From Polaribacter sp. ALD11 (lineage in GTDB: Bacteria; Bacteroidota; Bacteroidia; Flavobacteriales; Flavobacteriaceae), in assembly GCF_002831685.1 (NCBI RefSeq), contig NZ_CP025119.1, forward strand, positions 3,000,501 to 3,064,500: 64,000 nucleotides of DNA, in the 5' to 3' direction. Shown one piece after another: positions 8,313 through 19,400 of the stretch. The first letter of the stretch is position 1, and every line of letters begins with the position of its first letter. The translations under genes were made by a program, and so were the position numbers. Under the pieces are notes generated by a model. It did no database searches. It was not told the origin of the DNA and worked only from the letters and a program-made list of their open reading frames with translations.

Positions 8313-11300
8313 ATGGGAATTATATTAAAAAAAGGACTAATTATTAGCCAAAACACATTAAAATGTTTGAATTTAAAAGGCTTCTTTTTCATGGCAATGT
8401 TACTATTATTTGGAAATAGTATTTTGGGGCAAAAATTAGATCCAATTAAAGATTACAAAAAGTACATAGAAAATGAGAAAATTGTTTCAGAAAATAAATT
8501 AGATACTCACAGTTCTTTTACCTCTTTTACTTCAGAAAAAAATGCATTATCAAATACAGAAACATATACGCAGCGTTTAGATGGTGATTGGAATTTTAAA
8601 TGGGTAAAAGACCCAAAAGACAGACCGATAACATTTATGAACCCAGATGAAAATGTTGCAGATTGGGAAACGATAAAGGTACCTTCTAATTGGGAAGTTG
8701 AAGGTTTTGGAGTTCCTATTTATGTAAATCATCAATATGAATTTGCAGATTATAAAGCACCGATAGCAGACGATATCGAATTTGTAGACCGTATATATCC
8801 TAAAACTCCTGGAGATGTTCCTAATAACTACAACCCGGTTGGTTCATATAGAAGAACTTTTAATGTTGCATCTAGTTGGGGCGATAAAGAAATGTTTTTA
8901 CATATAGGTGCAATGAAATCTGGTGGATTTGTTTGGGTAAATGGTACATATATTGGGTACTCTCAAGGAAGTAAATTGCCTGCAGAATTTAATGTAACCG
9001 AAGCAATTAAACCAGGTAAAAATACGATTGCAATACAAATTTTTAGATGGACGGATGGTTCGTATTTAGAATGTCAAGATTTCTGGAGAATTAGCGGAAT
9101 TGAACGTAGTGTTTATGTGTATGCGCAACCTAAAACTCGTATTCAAGATATTGATGTGAAGTCGGTTTTAGACAATGCTTATGAAACAGGTGTTTTTGAA
9201 GCAACGGTATCTTTAGAAAATCATACTTCAAAAAAACAGAAAGTTAGTGTTCATTATAAAATTTTAAATGATAAGAGTGAAGTTGTACTTTCTAAAGAAG
9301 TAAAAGTAGCGGCTTTAAACAATAAAAAAGCAGTTGTTAACTTTAAGGGGTTGATTCCGAATGCAAAACAATGGAGTGCAGAACACCCAAATTTGTACAC
9401 GTTACTGGTTGAATTAAAAGACAAAAGAGGCAAAACATTAGAGGTAATTCCGCAAAAAATAGGCTTTAGATCTGTAGAAATTAAAAATGGATTGCTTTTA
9501 GTAAATGGTCAGAGAATTACTTTAAAAGGTGTAAATACGCAAGAACACAACCCAGAAACTGGTCATGTAGTGCCAGAATCTCAAATTTTAAGAGACATTC
9601 AACTTTGGAAAGAGAATAACATTAATGCAGTTCGTTTAAGCCATTATCCGCAACAAAGAAGATTTTATGAGCTGTGTGATGAATACGGAATTTATGTTGT
9701 AGATGAAGCGAATATAGAATCTCATGGTATGTATTATGGTGATTATTCTTTAGCAAAAAAAGCAAACTGGGAAAATTCTCATGTAGATAGAATGGTAAGA
9801 ATGGTACAGCGTGATAAGAACCATGCTTCGGTTATTATTTGGTCTATGGGAAATGAAGCTGGTAACGGTATTAATTTCTATGCTGGTTATAAAGCGATAA
9901 AAGCACATGATGCTTCAAAAAGACCTGTGCAATATGAGCGTCCGTATAAAGATGAAGATGGAAGTATTTTAGACATGGATTGGAATACAGATATTCTTGT
10001 ACCTCAATATCCGTCTCCAGCAACTTTCGAGTACATCGGAAAACATAAAACAGACCGTCCGTTTATACCAAGTGAATATGCACATGCAATGGGGAATAGT
10101 ACTGGTAATTTTCAGGATTATTGGGACATTATCGAACAATATGATAATTTACAAGGAGGTTTTATTTGGGATTGGGTAGATCAATCTATTTGGAAAACAA
10201 ATAGCAAAGGCGAAAAGTATTATGCTTTTGGTGGTGATTACGGTGAGAATATGCCAACAGATAATTCTTTTTTAAACAACGGAATTGTATTTCCAGACAG
10301 AACGCCTCAACCTGCTTTATATGAAGTTAAAAAGGCGCATGAATTTATCAATTTTAAAAACAGCGGATATACAAGAAAAGATCAGTTAAGAGTTTTTATA
10401 GAAAACTTATATGATTTTACGAATTTAAATGCCTTCGATTTTGTTGCAGAAATTAAAGGGGATGGAAAGGTTTTAAAAACAATAAAAATCAATTCGATAG
10501 ACGTAGTACCGCACATTGGTAAATTGGTAAGAGTAGATTTAAGTGATGTAGAATACAAAGAAAATACAGAGTATTTTCTTGAAATAAGTGCTTTAACAAA
10601 AGATGTATGGGGTGTTTTACCAAAAGGTTATGAAGTAGCGCATGAGCAATTTAACTTAACCAGAAAGTATAAAAAAAGTGTTTTAGAAATTAAAAATTCA
10701 ACAACATTAAATATTGATAAAAAAGGAAACGGAATTCAGGTCTCTAACAGCAATATCGACTTGTATTTTAATAAAGAAGAAGGAAGAATAACAACGTATA
10801 AATACAAAGGAAAAGAGTTGTTAAAAGAAGGCAAAGGACCAAAACCAAACTTTTGGAGAGCTGTTACAGATAATGATTTTGGGAACCAAATGCACGTGAA
10901 AAATATTGAATGGAAAAAAGCATCCTTGTTCTCTAAAGTATTAAAATTAGAGGCTTCAACATTAGAAAACGGAAGTGTATTTTTAAATGTAGTTTATGAA
11001 TTACCAGGTGTAAAAACAACATTTATTTCGAATTACACAATTTACGGAGATGGTGTTGTTAAAATAGATAATACTTTAAATGCAACAGAATACGTAGCAG
11101 ACATACCAAAGATAGGTATGCGTATGCAACTTTTAAAAGAGTATGATAACATGACTTTTTTAGGTAGAGGTCCTTGGGAGAATTACCAAGACAGAAATAG
11201 TGCCGCGTTTGTAGATGTTTACAATTCGAAAGTAAAAAACCAATATGTGCCTTATATTAGACCCCAAGAAAACGGCTATAAAACAGCCGTTCGTTGGGTA

Positions 11301-11705
11301 GCCTTGGCAAATGCAAATAATGCTGGTTTATTAGTGGTTGCAAGCGATATTAAAAAAGGTTTAGGTATTAGTGCTTTACACATGCCAAATGAAGATTTTG
11401 ATACCACAGCAGGATTGTCTTATGGAGGTAATTCTAAAGTTGATAAAGCGTACCAAATAGACGGTATTCCAGAAATAAATTCCTCTAAACACACCATAGA
11501 TATTAAAGAACAAAATTTGGTTCAATTAAATATAGATTTAGAGCAACGTGGTGTTGCAGGTGATGATAGTTGGTATTCTAAACCACAAGATAAGTATTTA
11601 GTTAAAGGAAATAAGAAGCATAATTATAGTTTCTTTTTAATTCCTTTTGAAAACAATACACAAGACAATTTTATAAAAAAGAGTAAGGTTTATAGCGGTA
11701 AATAA
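8313..11705 (+). CDS. secreted GH2 beta-galactosidase
   Basis: This is a glycoside hydrolase family 2 enzyme of the long LacZ type (1130 residues), predicted to release terminal beta-galactose in the periplasm. A hydrophobic signal (GFFFMAMLLLFGNSILGQ, about residues 23-40) follows a basic N-region. An alternative ATG at 8391 would give a shorter signal. Domain order is the sugar-binding jelly roll (about 85-290), immunoglobulin-like domain, TIM barrel (about 395-690), then the LacZ small-chain beta-sandwich domains. The acid/base Glu515 lies in SMGNEAGNG and the nucleophile Glu588 in IPSEYAHAMGNS. It is a lone gene, but it sits near sensor genes and a PUL, suggesting it helps degrade a galactose-containing glycan. 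Confidence 0.92.
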   Translation: MGIILKKGLIISQNTLKCLNLKGFFFMAMLLLFGNSILGQKLDPIKDYKKYIENEKIVSENKLDTHSSFTSFTSEKNALSNTETYTQRLDGDWNFKWVKDPKDRPITFMNPDENVADWETIKVPSNWEVEGFGVPIYVNHQYEFADYKAPIADDIEFVDRIYPKTPGDVPNNYNPVGSYRRTFNVASSWGDKEMFLHIGAMKSGGFVWVNGTYIGYSQGSKLPAEFNVTEAIKPGKNTIAIQIFRWTDGSYLECQDFWRISGIERSVYVYAQPKTRIQDIDVKSVLDNAYETGVFEATVSLENHTSKKQKVSVHYKILNDKSEVVLSKEVKVAALNNKKAVVNFKGLIPNAKQWSAEHPNLYTLLVELKDKRGKTLEVIPQKIGFRSVEIKNGLLLVNGQRITLKGVNTQEHNPETGHVVPESQILRDIQLWKENNINAVRLSHYPQQRRFYELCDEYGIYVVDEANIESHGMYYGDYSLAKKANWENSHVDRMVRMVQRDKNHASVIIWSMGNEAGNGINFYAGYKAIKAHDASKRPVQYERPYKDEDGSILDMDWNTDILVPQYPSPATFEYIGKHKTDRPFIPSEYAHAMGNSTGNFQDYWDIIEQYDNLQGGFIWDWVDQSIWKTNSKGEKYYAFGGDYGENMPTDNSFLNNGIVFPDRTPQPALYEVKKAHEFINFKNSGYTRKDQLRVFIENLYDFTNLNAFDFVAEIKGDGKVLKTIKINSIDVVPHIGKLVRVDLSDVEYKENTEYFLEISALTKDVWGVLPKGYEVAHEQFNLTRKYKKSVLEIKNSTTLNIDKKGNGIQVSNSNIDLYFNKEEGRITTYKYKGKELLKEGKGPKPNFWRAVTDNDFGNQMHVKNIEWKKASLFSKVLKLEASTLENGSVFLNVVYELPGVKTTFISNYTIYGDGVVKIDNTLNATEYVADIPKIGMRMQLLKEYDNMTFLGRGPWENYQDRNSAAFVDVYNSKVKNQYVPYIRPQENGYKTAVRWVALANANNAGLLVVASDIKKGLGISALHMPNEDFDTTAGLSYGGNSKVDKAYQIDGIPEINSSKHTIDIKEQNLVQLNIDLEQRGVAGDDSWYSKPQDKYLVKGNKKHNYSFFLIPFENNTQDNFIKKSKVYSGK

Positions 11706-11773
11706 TACCATTTACAGCTACTATTCTTAGAAATAAAACGAGTATATTATATACTTTAAGTAAGTATTAATAT

Positions 11774-11803
11774 AAAAAGCATCTCTTATGAGGTGCTTTT
11801 TTG
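11774..11803 (+). terminator. terminator of the GH2 gene
   Basis: AAAAGCATCTC-TTAT-GAGGTGCTTTT (one G-T pair) is followed by T residues, about 70 nt past the GH2 stop. Its right arm TTATGAGGTGCTTTT matches that of the first tRNA-Asp terminator. Confidence 0.8.
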
Positions 11804-11900
11804 TTGATATATTTTATAGAATATTTATATTTGAATTCGGTAACTGAAACTAAAATAGTTTTTTTACATTTGATTACTTTCGATCTCTTAAAATTAAATT

Positions 11901-14900
11901 TTGAAGAAACTCCTTTTTATATTTTTATTTTCTCACTTAGCACTTTGGTCTCAGCAGGAAAATACAATGTTATCTAGTAAAAATACATTTTCATCTAGAG
12001 AAGGGTACTTAATATCTAATCCGTATTACTCTATTTATGATACAAATGATTGGCTTTGGATTTTAGGAGAAAATAAACTTTCGAGTGAGCATGTGATTGG
12101 AGAAAAAGAAGTGATTATTCAGCGTTTTGATGGTGCTAACTTTTTTACATTGAAAATTCCGGATACCTTCAACAAAAAAATAAAAGAAGGACATTTTTTT
12201 AGGCATAAGAAGAATGGCTTGTATCTAAAACTGTACTATAAAGTTGCAAGAGCAGCACTTTTTTTTATAAATACAGAAACATTAACAATTGATATTGTTG
12301 AAGAATACAATACGCTAAATGAAAAATATATAATTTCAGAAGAATATTATGTAAACGATAAAACGAGGTTGATTCTTACTTCGAAAGATAAATTTTACAG
12401 TGCAGAACTTCAAGGATTAAGTTTAAAATTTATAGATTCCATTTCTTTTGAGACACCAATTGCTGAACCTTTTTTGGCACAGGTAAGAACAACAGACGAA
12501 TTTTCAATTGTAAAGTTGTTATTTGAAAAAGAAGGATGTTTTTTAGATAAAGATGGAAAAATCACTCAAAAAATTACTAAAAATGATTTTATAGATAAAC
12601 AGGGAACTCATTTTTTTCCAAATAGAATTCATAATGTTTTTAAAGTAAAGGAGTCATTTTATTATTACTTCGATGCTTATAAAAATGTATTTAAATATGA
12701 AAAACAAGAGAATAAGTTTGTAGAAATACCCAATACAAGTGCTAATTATGAAATAAATAAATTCTTAAACTTTGATAAAGATTATAAAAAAGCATTTCTA
12801 GAAGATGTGGTGGGAGATTATGAGTTTTTTAAATTCTATAGTTTTAATAATTTTGAAACTGAATTGATCACTAAAGTTAAAATCAAGAATTTTTCTAAAA
12901 AAAGCTACAAAGAGTTTGGTAAAGATTTAATCGTTTTAAACGGAAATAGATTAGAATCTTACTCCTTTAATAAAAGTAAAATCAAAACATTTTTAAAAGG
13001 AAGAAGTATCCGTACAGTTAAAAACCTGAAAGGGTCTAAATATATTGTAGCCACAGACAGTGAAGGTGTTTATATTATTGATGTTAAAAAGAATACTGAA
13101 AAGAAGATTCAGTTTTTATTAGACCATAAAGAAATAGCAATTAACTTTTCTAGAGATATTTATGTGGAGAAAGACAATACGATTATTATTAATGATTCCC
13201 ATAATTTATACACCTTAGACTCCGATTATAACGTAATTAAAGAGCGAAGTACAAAAATTATTGGTGAAGAAATAATTAAATTAAAAGATACCATTTTTAC
13301 AGCCGATCAAAGAGGAAAAGTTTTTAAATATAGTATTAAAGGGAAAACGTACACGAAAATTGCAAACACAGATGCAATAGTGATAAAGGAATTTGCGACA
13401 GACGGTAGGAAAATATTTGCAACAACCTCTGATGGAGTTTTTGAATATGAAAACGGTACTTTTAATACGTATGAATTCGAAAATGAAAAGTCAGACAACT
13501 TACTTTCTATAACCTATGAGGAGGAATACGGGGTTTTAGTTTCTACAAAACTCGGGAAAATTTATAAATATGACCTTAAAAATAAAAAATTAAATCTTTT
13601 TTATGAAGATGAATTAAATGCCTCTATTGTTGGTATGGTTGCAGATAACAACAACAATTTATGGCTAAATACGTATGCAGGTATCGTTTCCGTAAATCCA
13701 TCAACAAAAAAAGTAGTTCGATTTACCAGACAAGAAGGTGTTTATGAACTAGAAGGCAATAGATTTAGTACTTACAAAGATGCTAAAGGAAATATTTTAA
13801 TGGGAAGTTATAAAGGGCTTAGCTTCTTTGACCCAGAAAATTTAGTAGAAACGAGTATAGAGGTACAACCTAAATTCACTTCAATTTCATTTTTTGATGT
13901 TGAAGAAAATAGATGGAAAGTGCATTCTTCACCTAGTTTTTTAAAAAATGTAAAGAAAATAACATTACCTTCTTTGTACCAACGTTTTTCTGCAACAGTC
14001 TCTGTGTATGGAGAAATAGATGCTAAAGAGATTCGATATCGATATCGTTTGTTAGATGAAGAAAATAACCTTGAGTGGTTTACAAGCTTTTCTGGAAATG
14101 AAATTCTATTTGCAAATTTAGCAGCAGGAGCATATACTTTGCAAATAGAAGCTTTAAGTGCGTCTAAAAGTAAAATAGGAGAAAGACTTGAGTTAAAAGT
14201 TGTATCTGAAGTAGTTTTTTACAAAAGATGGGGCTTTATGTTGCTATTTATAATAGTTGCTCTAGGCATTGTTGTTTATGTATTTTATCAATACAGACTA
14301 AAACAAAAGCTATTTTCGAAAAATGAAATTGCGCTAAACGAGGCTAGAATAAAAAGTGCTATGATGTTAGAAATTCATCATCGAATTAAAAATAACCTTC
14401 AAATTGTTTCTGGTTTATTAGGTTTGCAAATGGTGCATAGTACTAATGAAGAGTTAAAATTAAAGTTACAAGATAGTCAAGGTAGAATAGAATCTATTGC
14501 AGGTATTCATAATGTGTTGTATAATTCTGATAATCAAAATAGTATTTCTGTTAAAAATAATGTTGAAAATATTATAACGTACTATAAAACTTTATTTCCT
14601 ATTGAAGTAACTTACACTTTAAATATAGAGGATGTTGTTTTAAATATGGATAAAGCAACCCCGTTTGCACTTTTATTAAATGAATTGATTAACAATTCTA
14701 ACAAGCATGCCTTTACTAAAATAAAGAAACCACAGATTCATGTCAATTTTAAGAAGAATGGAGATAAGTATACGTTTGAGTATTTTGACAATGGTAATTT
14801 TACTAAAGATGAAGAAAAAAAAGAATCTATGGGAATGAGAATTATAGGCATGATGAACACACAACTAAAAGGAAATATGAATATTGAAGAGGTTAAAGGC

Positions 14901-14924
14901 TTTAAACTAACGTTGCATTTTTAA
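11901..14924 (+). CDS. beta-propeller sensor histidine kinase (HisKA_2 type)
   Basis: This is a membrane sensor kinase of 1007 residues that starts at a TTG immediately before a clear signal peptide (KKLLFIFLFSHLALWSQ). A long periplasmic part with propeller-like repeats is followed by a Y_Y_Y-like beta-sandwich (about 690-765) and one membrane segment (777-798). The cytosolic HisKA_2 domain has the phosphoacceptor in EIHHRIKNNLQ (His826/827), then a HATPase_c with LLNELINNSNKHAF. It has no receiver or DNA-binding domain, unlike the hybrid sensor at 16448-20554. The response regulator gene starts 3 nt after its stop, so the two form a kinase/LytTR pair. The ligand is unknown; the position next to glycan genes suggests a saccharide. 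Confidence 0.88.
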   Translation: MKKLLFIFLFSHLALWSQQENTMLSSKNTFSSREGYLISNPYYSIYDTNDWLWILGENKLSSEHVIGEKEVIIQRFDGANFFTLKIPDTFNKKIKEGHFFRHKKNGLYLKLYYKVARAALFFINTETLTIDIVEEYNTLNEKYIISEEYYVNDKTRLILTSKDKFYSAELQGLSLKFIDSISFETPIAEPFLAQVRTTDEFSIVKLLFEKEGCFLDKDGKITQKITKNDFIDKQGTHFFPNRIHNVFKVKESFYYYFDAYKNVFKYEKQENKFVEIPNTSANYEINKFLNFDKDYKKAFLEDVVGDYEFFKFYSFNNFETELITKVKIKNFSKKSYKEFGKDLIVLNGNRLESYSFNKSKIKTFLKGRSIRTVKNLKGSKYIVATDSEGVYIIDVKKNTEKKIQFLLDHKEIAINFSRDIYVEKDNTIIINDSHNLYTLDSDYNVIKERSTKIIGEEIIKLKDTIFTADQRGKVFKYSIKGKTYTKIANTDAIVIKEFATDGRKIFATTSDGVFEYENGTFNTYEFENEKSDNLLSITYEEEYGVLVSTKLGKIYKYDLKNKKLNLFYEDELNASIVGMVADNNNNLWLNTYAGIVSVNPSTKKVVRFTRQEGVYELEGNRFSTYKDAKGNILMGSYKGLSFFDPENLVETSIEVQPKFTSISFFDVEENRWKVHSSPSFLKNVKKITLPSLYQRFSATVSVYGEIDAKEIRYRYRLLDEENNLEWFTSFSGNEILFANLAAGAYTLQIEALSASKSKIGERLELKVVSEVVFYKRWGFMLLFIIVALGIVVYVFYQYRLKQKLFSKNEIALNEARIKSAMMLEIHHRIKNNLQIVSGLLGLQMVHSTNEELKLKLQDSQGRIESIAGIHNVLYNSDNQNSISVKNNVENIITYYKTLFPIEVTYTLNIEDVVLNMDKATPFALLLNELINNSNKHAFTKIKKPQIHVNFKKNGDKYTFEYFDNGNFTKDEEKKESMGMRIIGMMNTQLKGNMNIEEVKGFKLTLHF

Positions 14925-14927
14925 TAC

Positions 14928-15596
14928 ATGAACAGTATAAGAATTTACATTTTAGAAGATGAGATAATAACACAAGAGTTGTTAAAGGAAACTTTAGAAA
15001 TACTAGAATATAAAATTTGTGGAATGGCAACCAATGCAGAAACTGCATTAAGAGAGATAGAAGAATTACAACCCGATATTGCTATTTTAGATATTAGAGT
15101 AGAAGGATTACAAACGGGTATTTGGTTGGGGAATCAATTAGAAATTCCGTTTATATATTTAACTGCTTTTAATGATGTAGAAACTATAAAAAAAGCAATT
15201 AAAACAAAGCCTGCCAGCTATTTAGTAAAACCGTTTAATAATAATGAATTATTTATTGCAGTAGAGTTGGCAATTAGTAAAATTAAAAAAACGGCACAGA
15301 TTATAATTAAAGACAGAGATACAAATATTAAAATTTTAGAGGAAGATATCTTATTTGTTAAAAAAGAAGATCACTACTTGGCGCTAAACTTAGTAGGATC
15401 TAAAAGATTAATTCGGGCAAGCATTAAAGATTTTTTAGAACAGGTTAACTCTAGTTATTTTATACAAGTACATCGATCTTACGCCGTTAATAAAAACCAT
15501 GTTTCTGCATTTAATAGTAAAGAAATAACAATAAATACTCATAAAATTCCTTTATCAAAAACATACCTTAAAGATGTTTTTGATGAAATTTCTTAA
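14928..15596 (+). CDS. LytTR response regulator, copy 1
   Basis: This is a two-component response regulator of 222 residues. The receiver domain (about 3-118) has acidic pocket Glu10/Asp11, phospho-acceptor Asp55 in AILDIR, Thr in YLTAF and Lys in YLVKPF. The C-terminal LytTR DNA-binding domain (about 130-218) is recognised by VKKEDHYLAL and FIQVHRSYAVNKNHV. It starts 3 nt after the kinase stop and is presumably phosphorylated by it. The next gene is a close paralogue. Confidence 0.92.
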   Translation: MNSIRIYILEDEIITQELLKETLEILEYKICGMATNAETALREIEELQPDIAILDIRVEGLQTGIWLGNQLEIPFIYLTAFNDVETIKKAIKTKPASYLVKPFNNNELFIAVELAISKIKKTAQIIIKDRDTNIKILEEDILFVKKEDHYLALNLVGSKRLIRASIKDFLEQVNSSYFIQVHRSYAVNKNHVSAFNSKEITINTHKIPLSKTYLKDVFDEIS

Positions 15597-15636
15597 TTTT
15601 ATTATAATAAATGTATGCTTATTCTATAAAATAATC

Positions 15637-15667
15637 CATTCACGACAAAAACAGCTCATTTCACGAC
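15637..15667 (+). promoter_or_regulatory. candidate LytTR binding site (direct repeats)
   Basis: Two copies of TTCACGAC at 15639-15646 and 15660-15667 are 21 bp apart start to start, two turns of the helix. This is the spacing established for LytTR regulators such as AgrA. They lie 63-91 bp upstream of the second response regulator and just upstream of a weak -7 like element (TAATTTCG, 15697-15704). Autoregulation by a LytTR protein is inferred. Confidence 0.6.
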
Positions 15668-15729
15668 TTTTTTTTTATTTTATAAGTTAATCTTACTAAT
15701 TTCGAACATACAAACTTCGAAATTTTTAA

Positions 15730-16398
15730 ATGGAACCCGTAAAAATATATATTCTAGAAGATGAAATTATTATTCAACAATTATTAAAAGAAACTCTAGA
15801 AACATTAGATTATAATATTTGCGGCACCCAAATAAATGCAGAACTTGCTTTGTTAGAAATTAAAGAGGTTAAACCAGATATTGTCTTTTTAGATATTAGA
15901 GTAGCAGGTAATAAAACTGGTATTTGGTTAGGAAATCAATTAGATATCCCTATTATTTATTTAACAGCTTTTAGCGACCCTAAAACTATTACAAAAGCAA
16001 TTAAAACTAAACCAGTTAGTTATTTGGTAAAACCGTTTAATATAAAACAGTTGTTTATAGCTTTAGAGTTAGCTCTTTGTGTTGTTGCTGAAAAAAAAGA
16101 AATTACAATTAAGGTTAGAGATAGGTTTGAAAAAATAAGAGTAGAAGATATTTGGTTTGCAAAAAAGGAAGATCAATACCTAACACTATATTTAAAAGAG
16201 TCTGTAAAATTAATACGTTCTAGTGTACAAGAATTTTTAACACAAGTAAACTCTTCCTCCTTTTTACAAGTACATCGTTCTTATGTTGTAAACAAAAATT
16301 ACGTTACAGCATTTAACTCTAAAGGAGTTCGAATTGATAAAAACAAAATTCCCATTTCTCAAAAGTACTTAGAAAAGGTTTACCAAGAATTGGCTTAA
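15730..16398 (+). CDS. LytTR response regulator, copy 2
   Basis: This is a second receiver-LytTR protein of the same length (222) and collinear with its neighbour. It has Asp55 in VFLDIR, YLTAFSD, YLVKPFN, and a LytTR domain with AKKEDQYLTL and FLQVHRSYVVNKNYV. More than half of the positions match copy 1 by eye, so this is a tandem gene duplication. Unlike copy 1 it is separated from the kinase operon by 133 bp holding two direct repeats and its own candidate promoter. It may be a target of copy 1 or act in a feed-forward pair. It converges on the HTCS gene. Confidence 0.92.
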   Translation: MEPVKIYILEDEIIIQQLLKETLETLDYNICGTQINAELALLEIKEVKPDIVFLDIRVAGNKTGIWLGNQLDIPIIYLTAFSDPKTITKAIKTKPVSYLVKPFNIKQLFIALELALCVVAEKKEITIKVRDRFEKIRVEDIWFAKKEDQYLTLYLKESVKLIRSSVQEFLTQVNSSSFLQVHRSYVVNKNYVTAFNSKGVRIDKNKIPISQKYLEKVYQELA

Positions 16399-16447
16399 AA
16401 AAACAAGGTTCATTTTTAAAGATATAAATTATTCTATTTTTGAATAA

Positions 16448-19400
16448 TCATTCAAAGTCCATAATATCAACGTTGTTTTCTTTTAGGTAAGCCATCATAT
16501 CTTTTGAAGTATTCGCTTTGTTTTTGAATCCTTTTGGCGTAGAATTAAATTGCGATTTAAAGCTTTTTGAAAAATATTTAGGATTATTAAATCCAACTAA
16601 ATAAGCGACCTCAGAAATATTATACCCATATTTTGCTAATAGAACGGCGGCTTTATTTAAACGAGTTTGGCGAATATAGTCTATAAGACTTAAACCAGTG
16701 AGAGAAGAACATTTTCGATACAAACTAGAATGACTCATATTTAACTTGTCTGCCAATTCATCTACTTTAAAATTAGAATCACTTAAGCGTTCATTTACTA
16801 TTTTATTTAAACTTTCTAAAAAGAGTTCATCTTGCGATTTTTCTATTTTAATTTTAGGGTTATTAATTAACTCTTTTCTGTATTTAGAAATAATTGACTC
16901 TTTTGCTGCTATAATATTATGAGTCTTCAGTAACAATTCATTAGAATTAAAAGGCTTGTTTATATACTCTATTGCACCTGTTTTTAAGCCCGTAATTTTT
17001 GCTTGAGTAGAGTTTTTAGCAGTAAGTAAAATAATAGGAATGTGCTTTGTTAAATTGTCTTTAGAAAGCATGTCACACATTTCTATACCATCCATTTCAG
17101 GCATCATTACATCACTAATTATTAAATCTGGGAGGTTGTTTTTCGCTAAGTAATAGCCTTCTTTTCCATTCTCTGCGAGTATAACATTATATTGCTCTAA
17201 TAATAAGTCTTGAAGAAATTTTTGAAGTTCAAAATTGTCTTCAACTATTAAAACTGTTTTTTTTGTAGTATTAAAATCGTTTGTTACAGTTGCTTCTTTT
17301 AAAGTAATTGAATCTATCGAAACTTTCTTCTGAACCTCATTTCTACTTGAAGTAATTTTTTCATCATCGGTATAAAAAGATTCAGAAACGGGTAATTTAA
17401 TAGTAAACGTTGTTCCCTCAGCCCTTGAGCTATCAACCTTAATTTTCCCTTTGTGTAAATTAATTAATTCTTTGGTAAGCGCCAGTCCTATTCCTGTTCC
17501 TTTTGCCTCGTTTTTATTGGTAGATCTATAAAATAATTTAAAAATATCTTCAAGCTCTTCTTTCGGAATCCCTACACCAGAATCTGAGATAGAAATTTTT
17601 AAAACTTCCTTTTTATTAAGTGGCTTAACTGTTAATTGAATATTACCTTCTTTAGGTGTGTATTTAAAAGCGTTACCAATTATATTATATAAGATATGTT
17701 CTATTTTATCCTTATCATACCAAGTGTTTTCTATATTGTTAGGACAATTAACAGTAAAATCTATGTTTTTTATTCTTGCTAATTCTTTAAAAGACAGACA
17801 GATTTTATGTATATTTTCTTTTAAATTATTTTGAGTTACAGATAATTGCAATCTATTTAAATCTCTATTTCTAACAAGTGTTAAATCTCTAGCAATTCTA
17901 GATAATCTACTAGCGTTGTTAGATATTATATTTAAACGCTCTTTAAGAAGTAAGTTTCCATTGCGTTCTGCTCTTTTTAACATGTCATCTATAGGGCCAA
18001 TAATAAGGGTTATAGGAGTCTGAATTTCATGAGACATTTTTGTAAAGAAATTTATTCTTTCTTTATGAAGTTCTTTTTCTTTTCTTCTACTAATTTTATT
18101 TATGAGTAGTTTTCTTCTTATTATAAACCATTTAGAAAAGGTAAATATTAAAATAAATAGAATTAATAAGTAGAATAGATATGCATAAGAATTTTGCCAG
18201 ATTGGTGGAGATATTGTAAGGTTTATTTGCTTCTTTAAAATATTTAAAGGTTGATTGATTTCGTTCGCTTTAATTTCGAAAACATAGTCTCCAGAAGGTA
18301 TGTTTGTGTACGTTGCAGAACCTTCAGAATAGGTAGATTTCCATTCTTTTTCAAAACCTTTTAATCTGTAAGAGTAATTATAATTCGGATTTATAACATT
18401 ACCAATTGCAGCAAATTTAAAAGTAAAAGAAGATTGATTGTATTTTAAATGTAATTTATCGATATTAAAAATTGCAGAATTAATTTGCTCCGGAATAATT
18501 TCTTTTGCAGGTTTATTTAATATATCTATACTAGTTATAAACAAATGTGCCTCAATATGTGTTTTTGTTATTTTTGTTGGGTCAAAGAAGTTAATCCCTT
18601 TTACGCTTCCAAAATAAATTTGTCCATCTTTATCTTTAAAGCTACTTCTTATAATGTAAGGTTCTTCTAAAAAACCTTCAGATGAGTAATAAGAAGTAAT
18701 TTCTTTTTTTTCAACATTAAAATGATGAACTCCTTGATAAGAACTTAACCATAAATTAGTTGAATCTTGTGCAATTATAGCGGTAAAACTATGTTTTTTG
18801 TTCGGAAACAAATGCTTAAATTTATGAAAAGTTGCTGTCTTTGAATTGAATAAATTTAAATCAAAATCTTGATTGATAAACCAAATTTCATTCTCTTTTC
18901 CCAAACACATATCTATTATCCGTGGAGCTGCATTTTTATGATCTTCAGAATAATGTGTAAATGTAGATTTTTCTATGTTCTTAAAATCTTCATTAAATTT
19001 AAAAAGACCTCCATTTTGTTGACCAATCCATATGTTTTTAGATTGATCTTCAATAATACTTTCAACAATAATACCATTAAGAGTTGCTTTATTATAATTA
19101 AAACTAGCTAATAATTTTTCATTTTTAGAATAGACATTTAGAGATACTGTAGAGCCTACCCATATTCTTCCTTTAGAATCTTTAAATGTTGTTCTTACAT
19201 CTTTTGCTGCTTGATTTAACTTATTTGTAACGGTAATTTTAGAGAATTTTTCAGTTTTAGAATCAAATTTCCAAAGTCCATTTCTATAAGTTCCTAACCA
19301 AATATTAGTGTCATCGTCTTCAGTTATAGATTGAATGTAAAAATTATTATCAATATTATTAAAATATTCTTTTGGTTTTTTATTTTTTTCAATTCTAGTT

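Noticed and set aside
16428..16448. Small hairpin between the second LytTR gene and the HTCS gene as a bidirectional terminator
   Set aside because: The stem is 7 bp of A/T-rich sequence overlapping the HTCS stop codon, with no clear T run; it is too weak to support.
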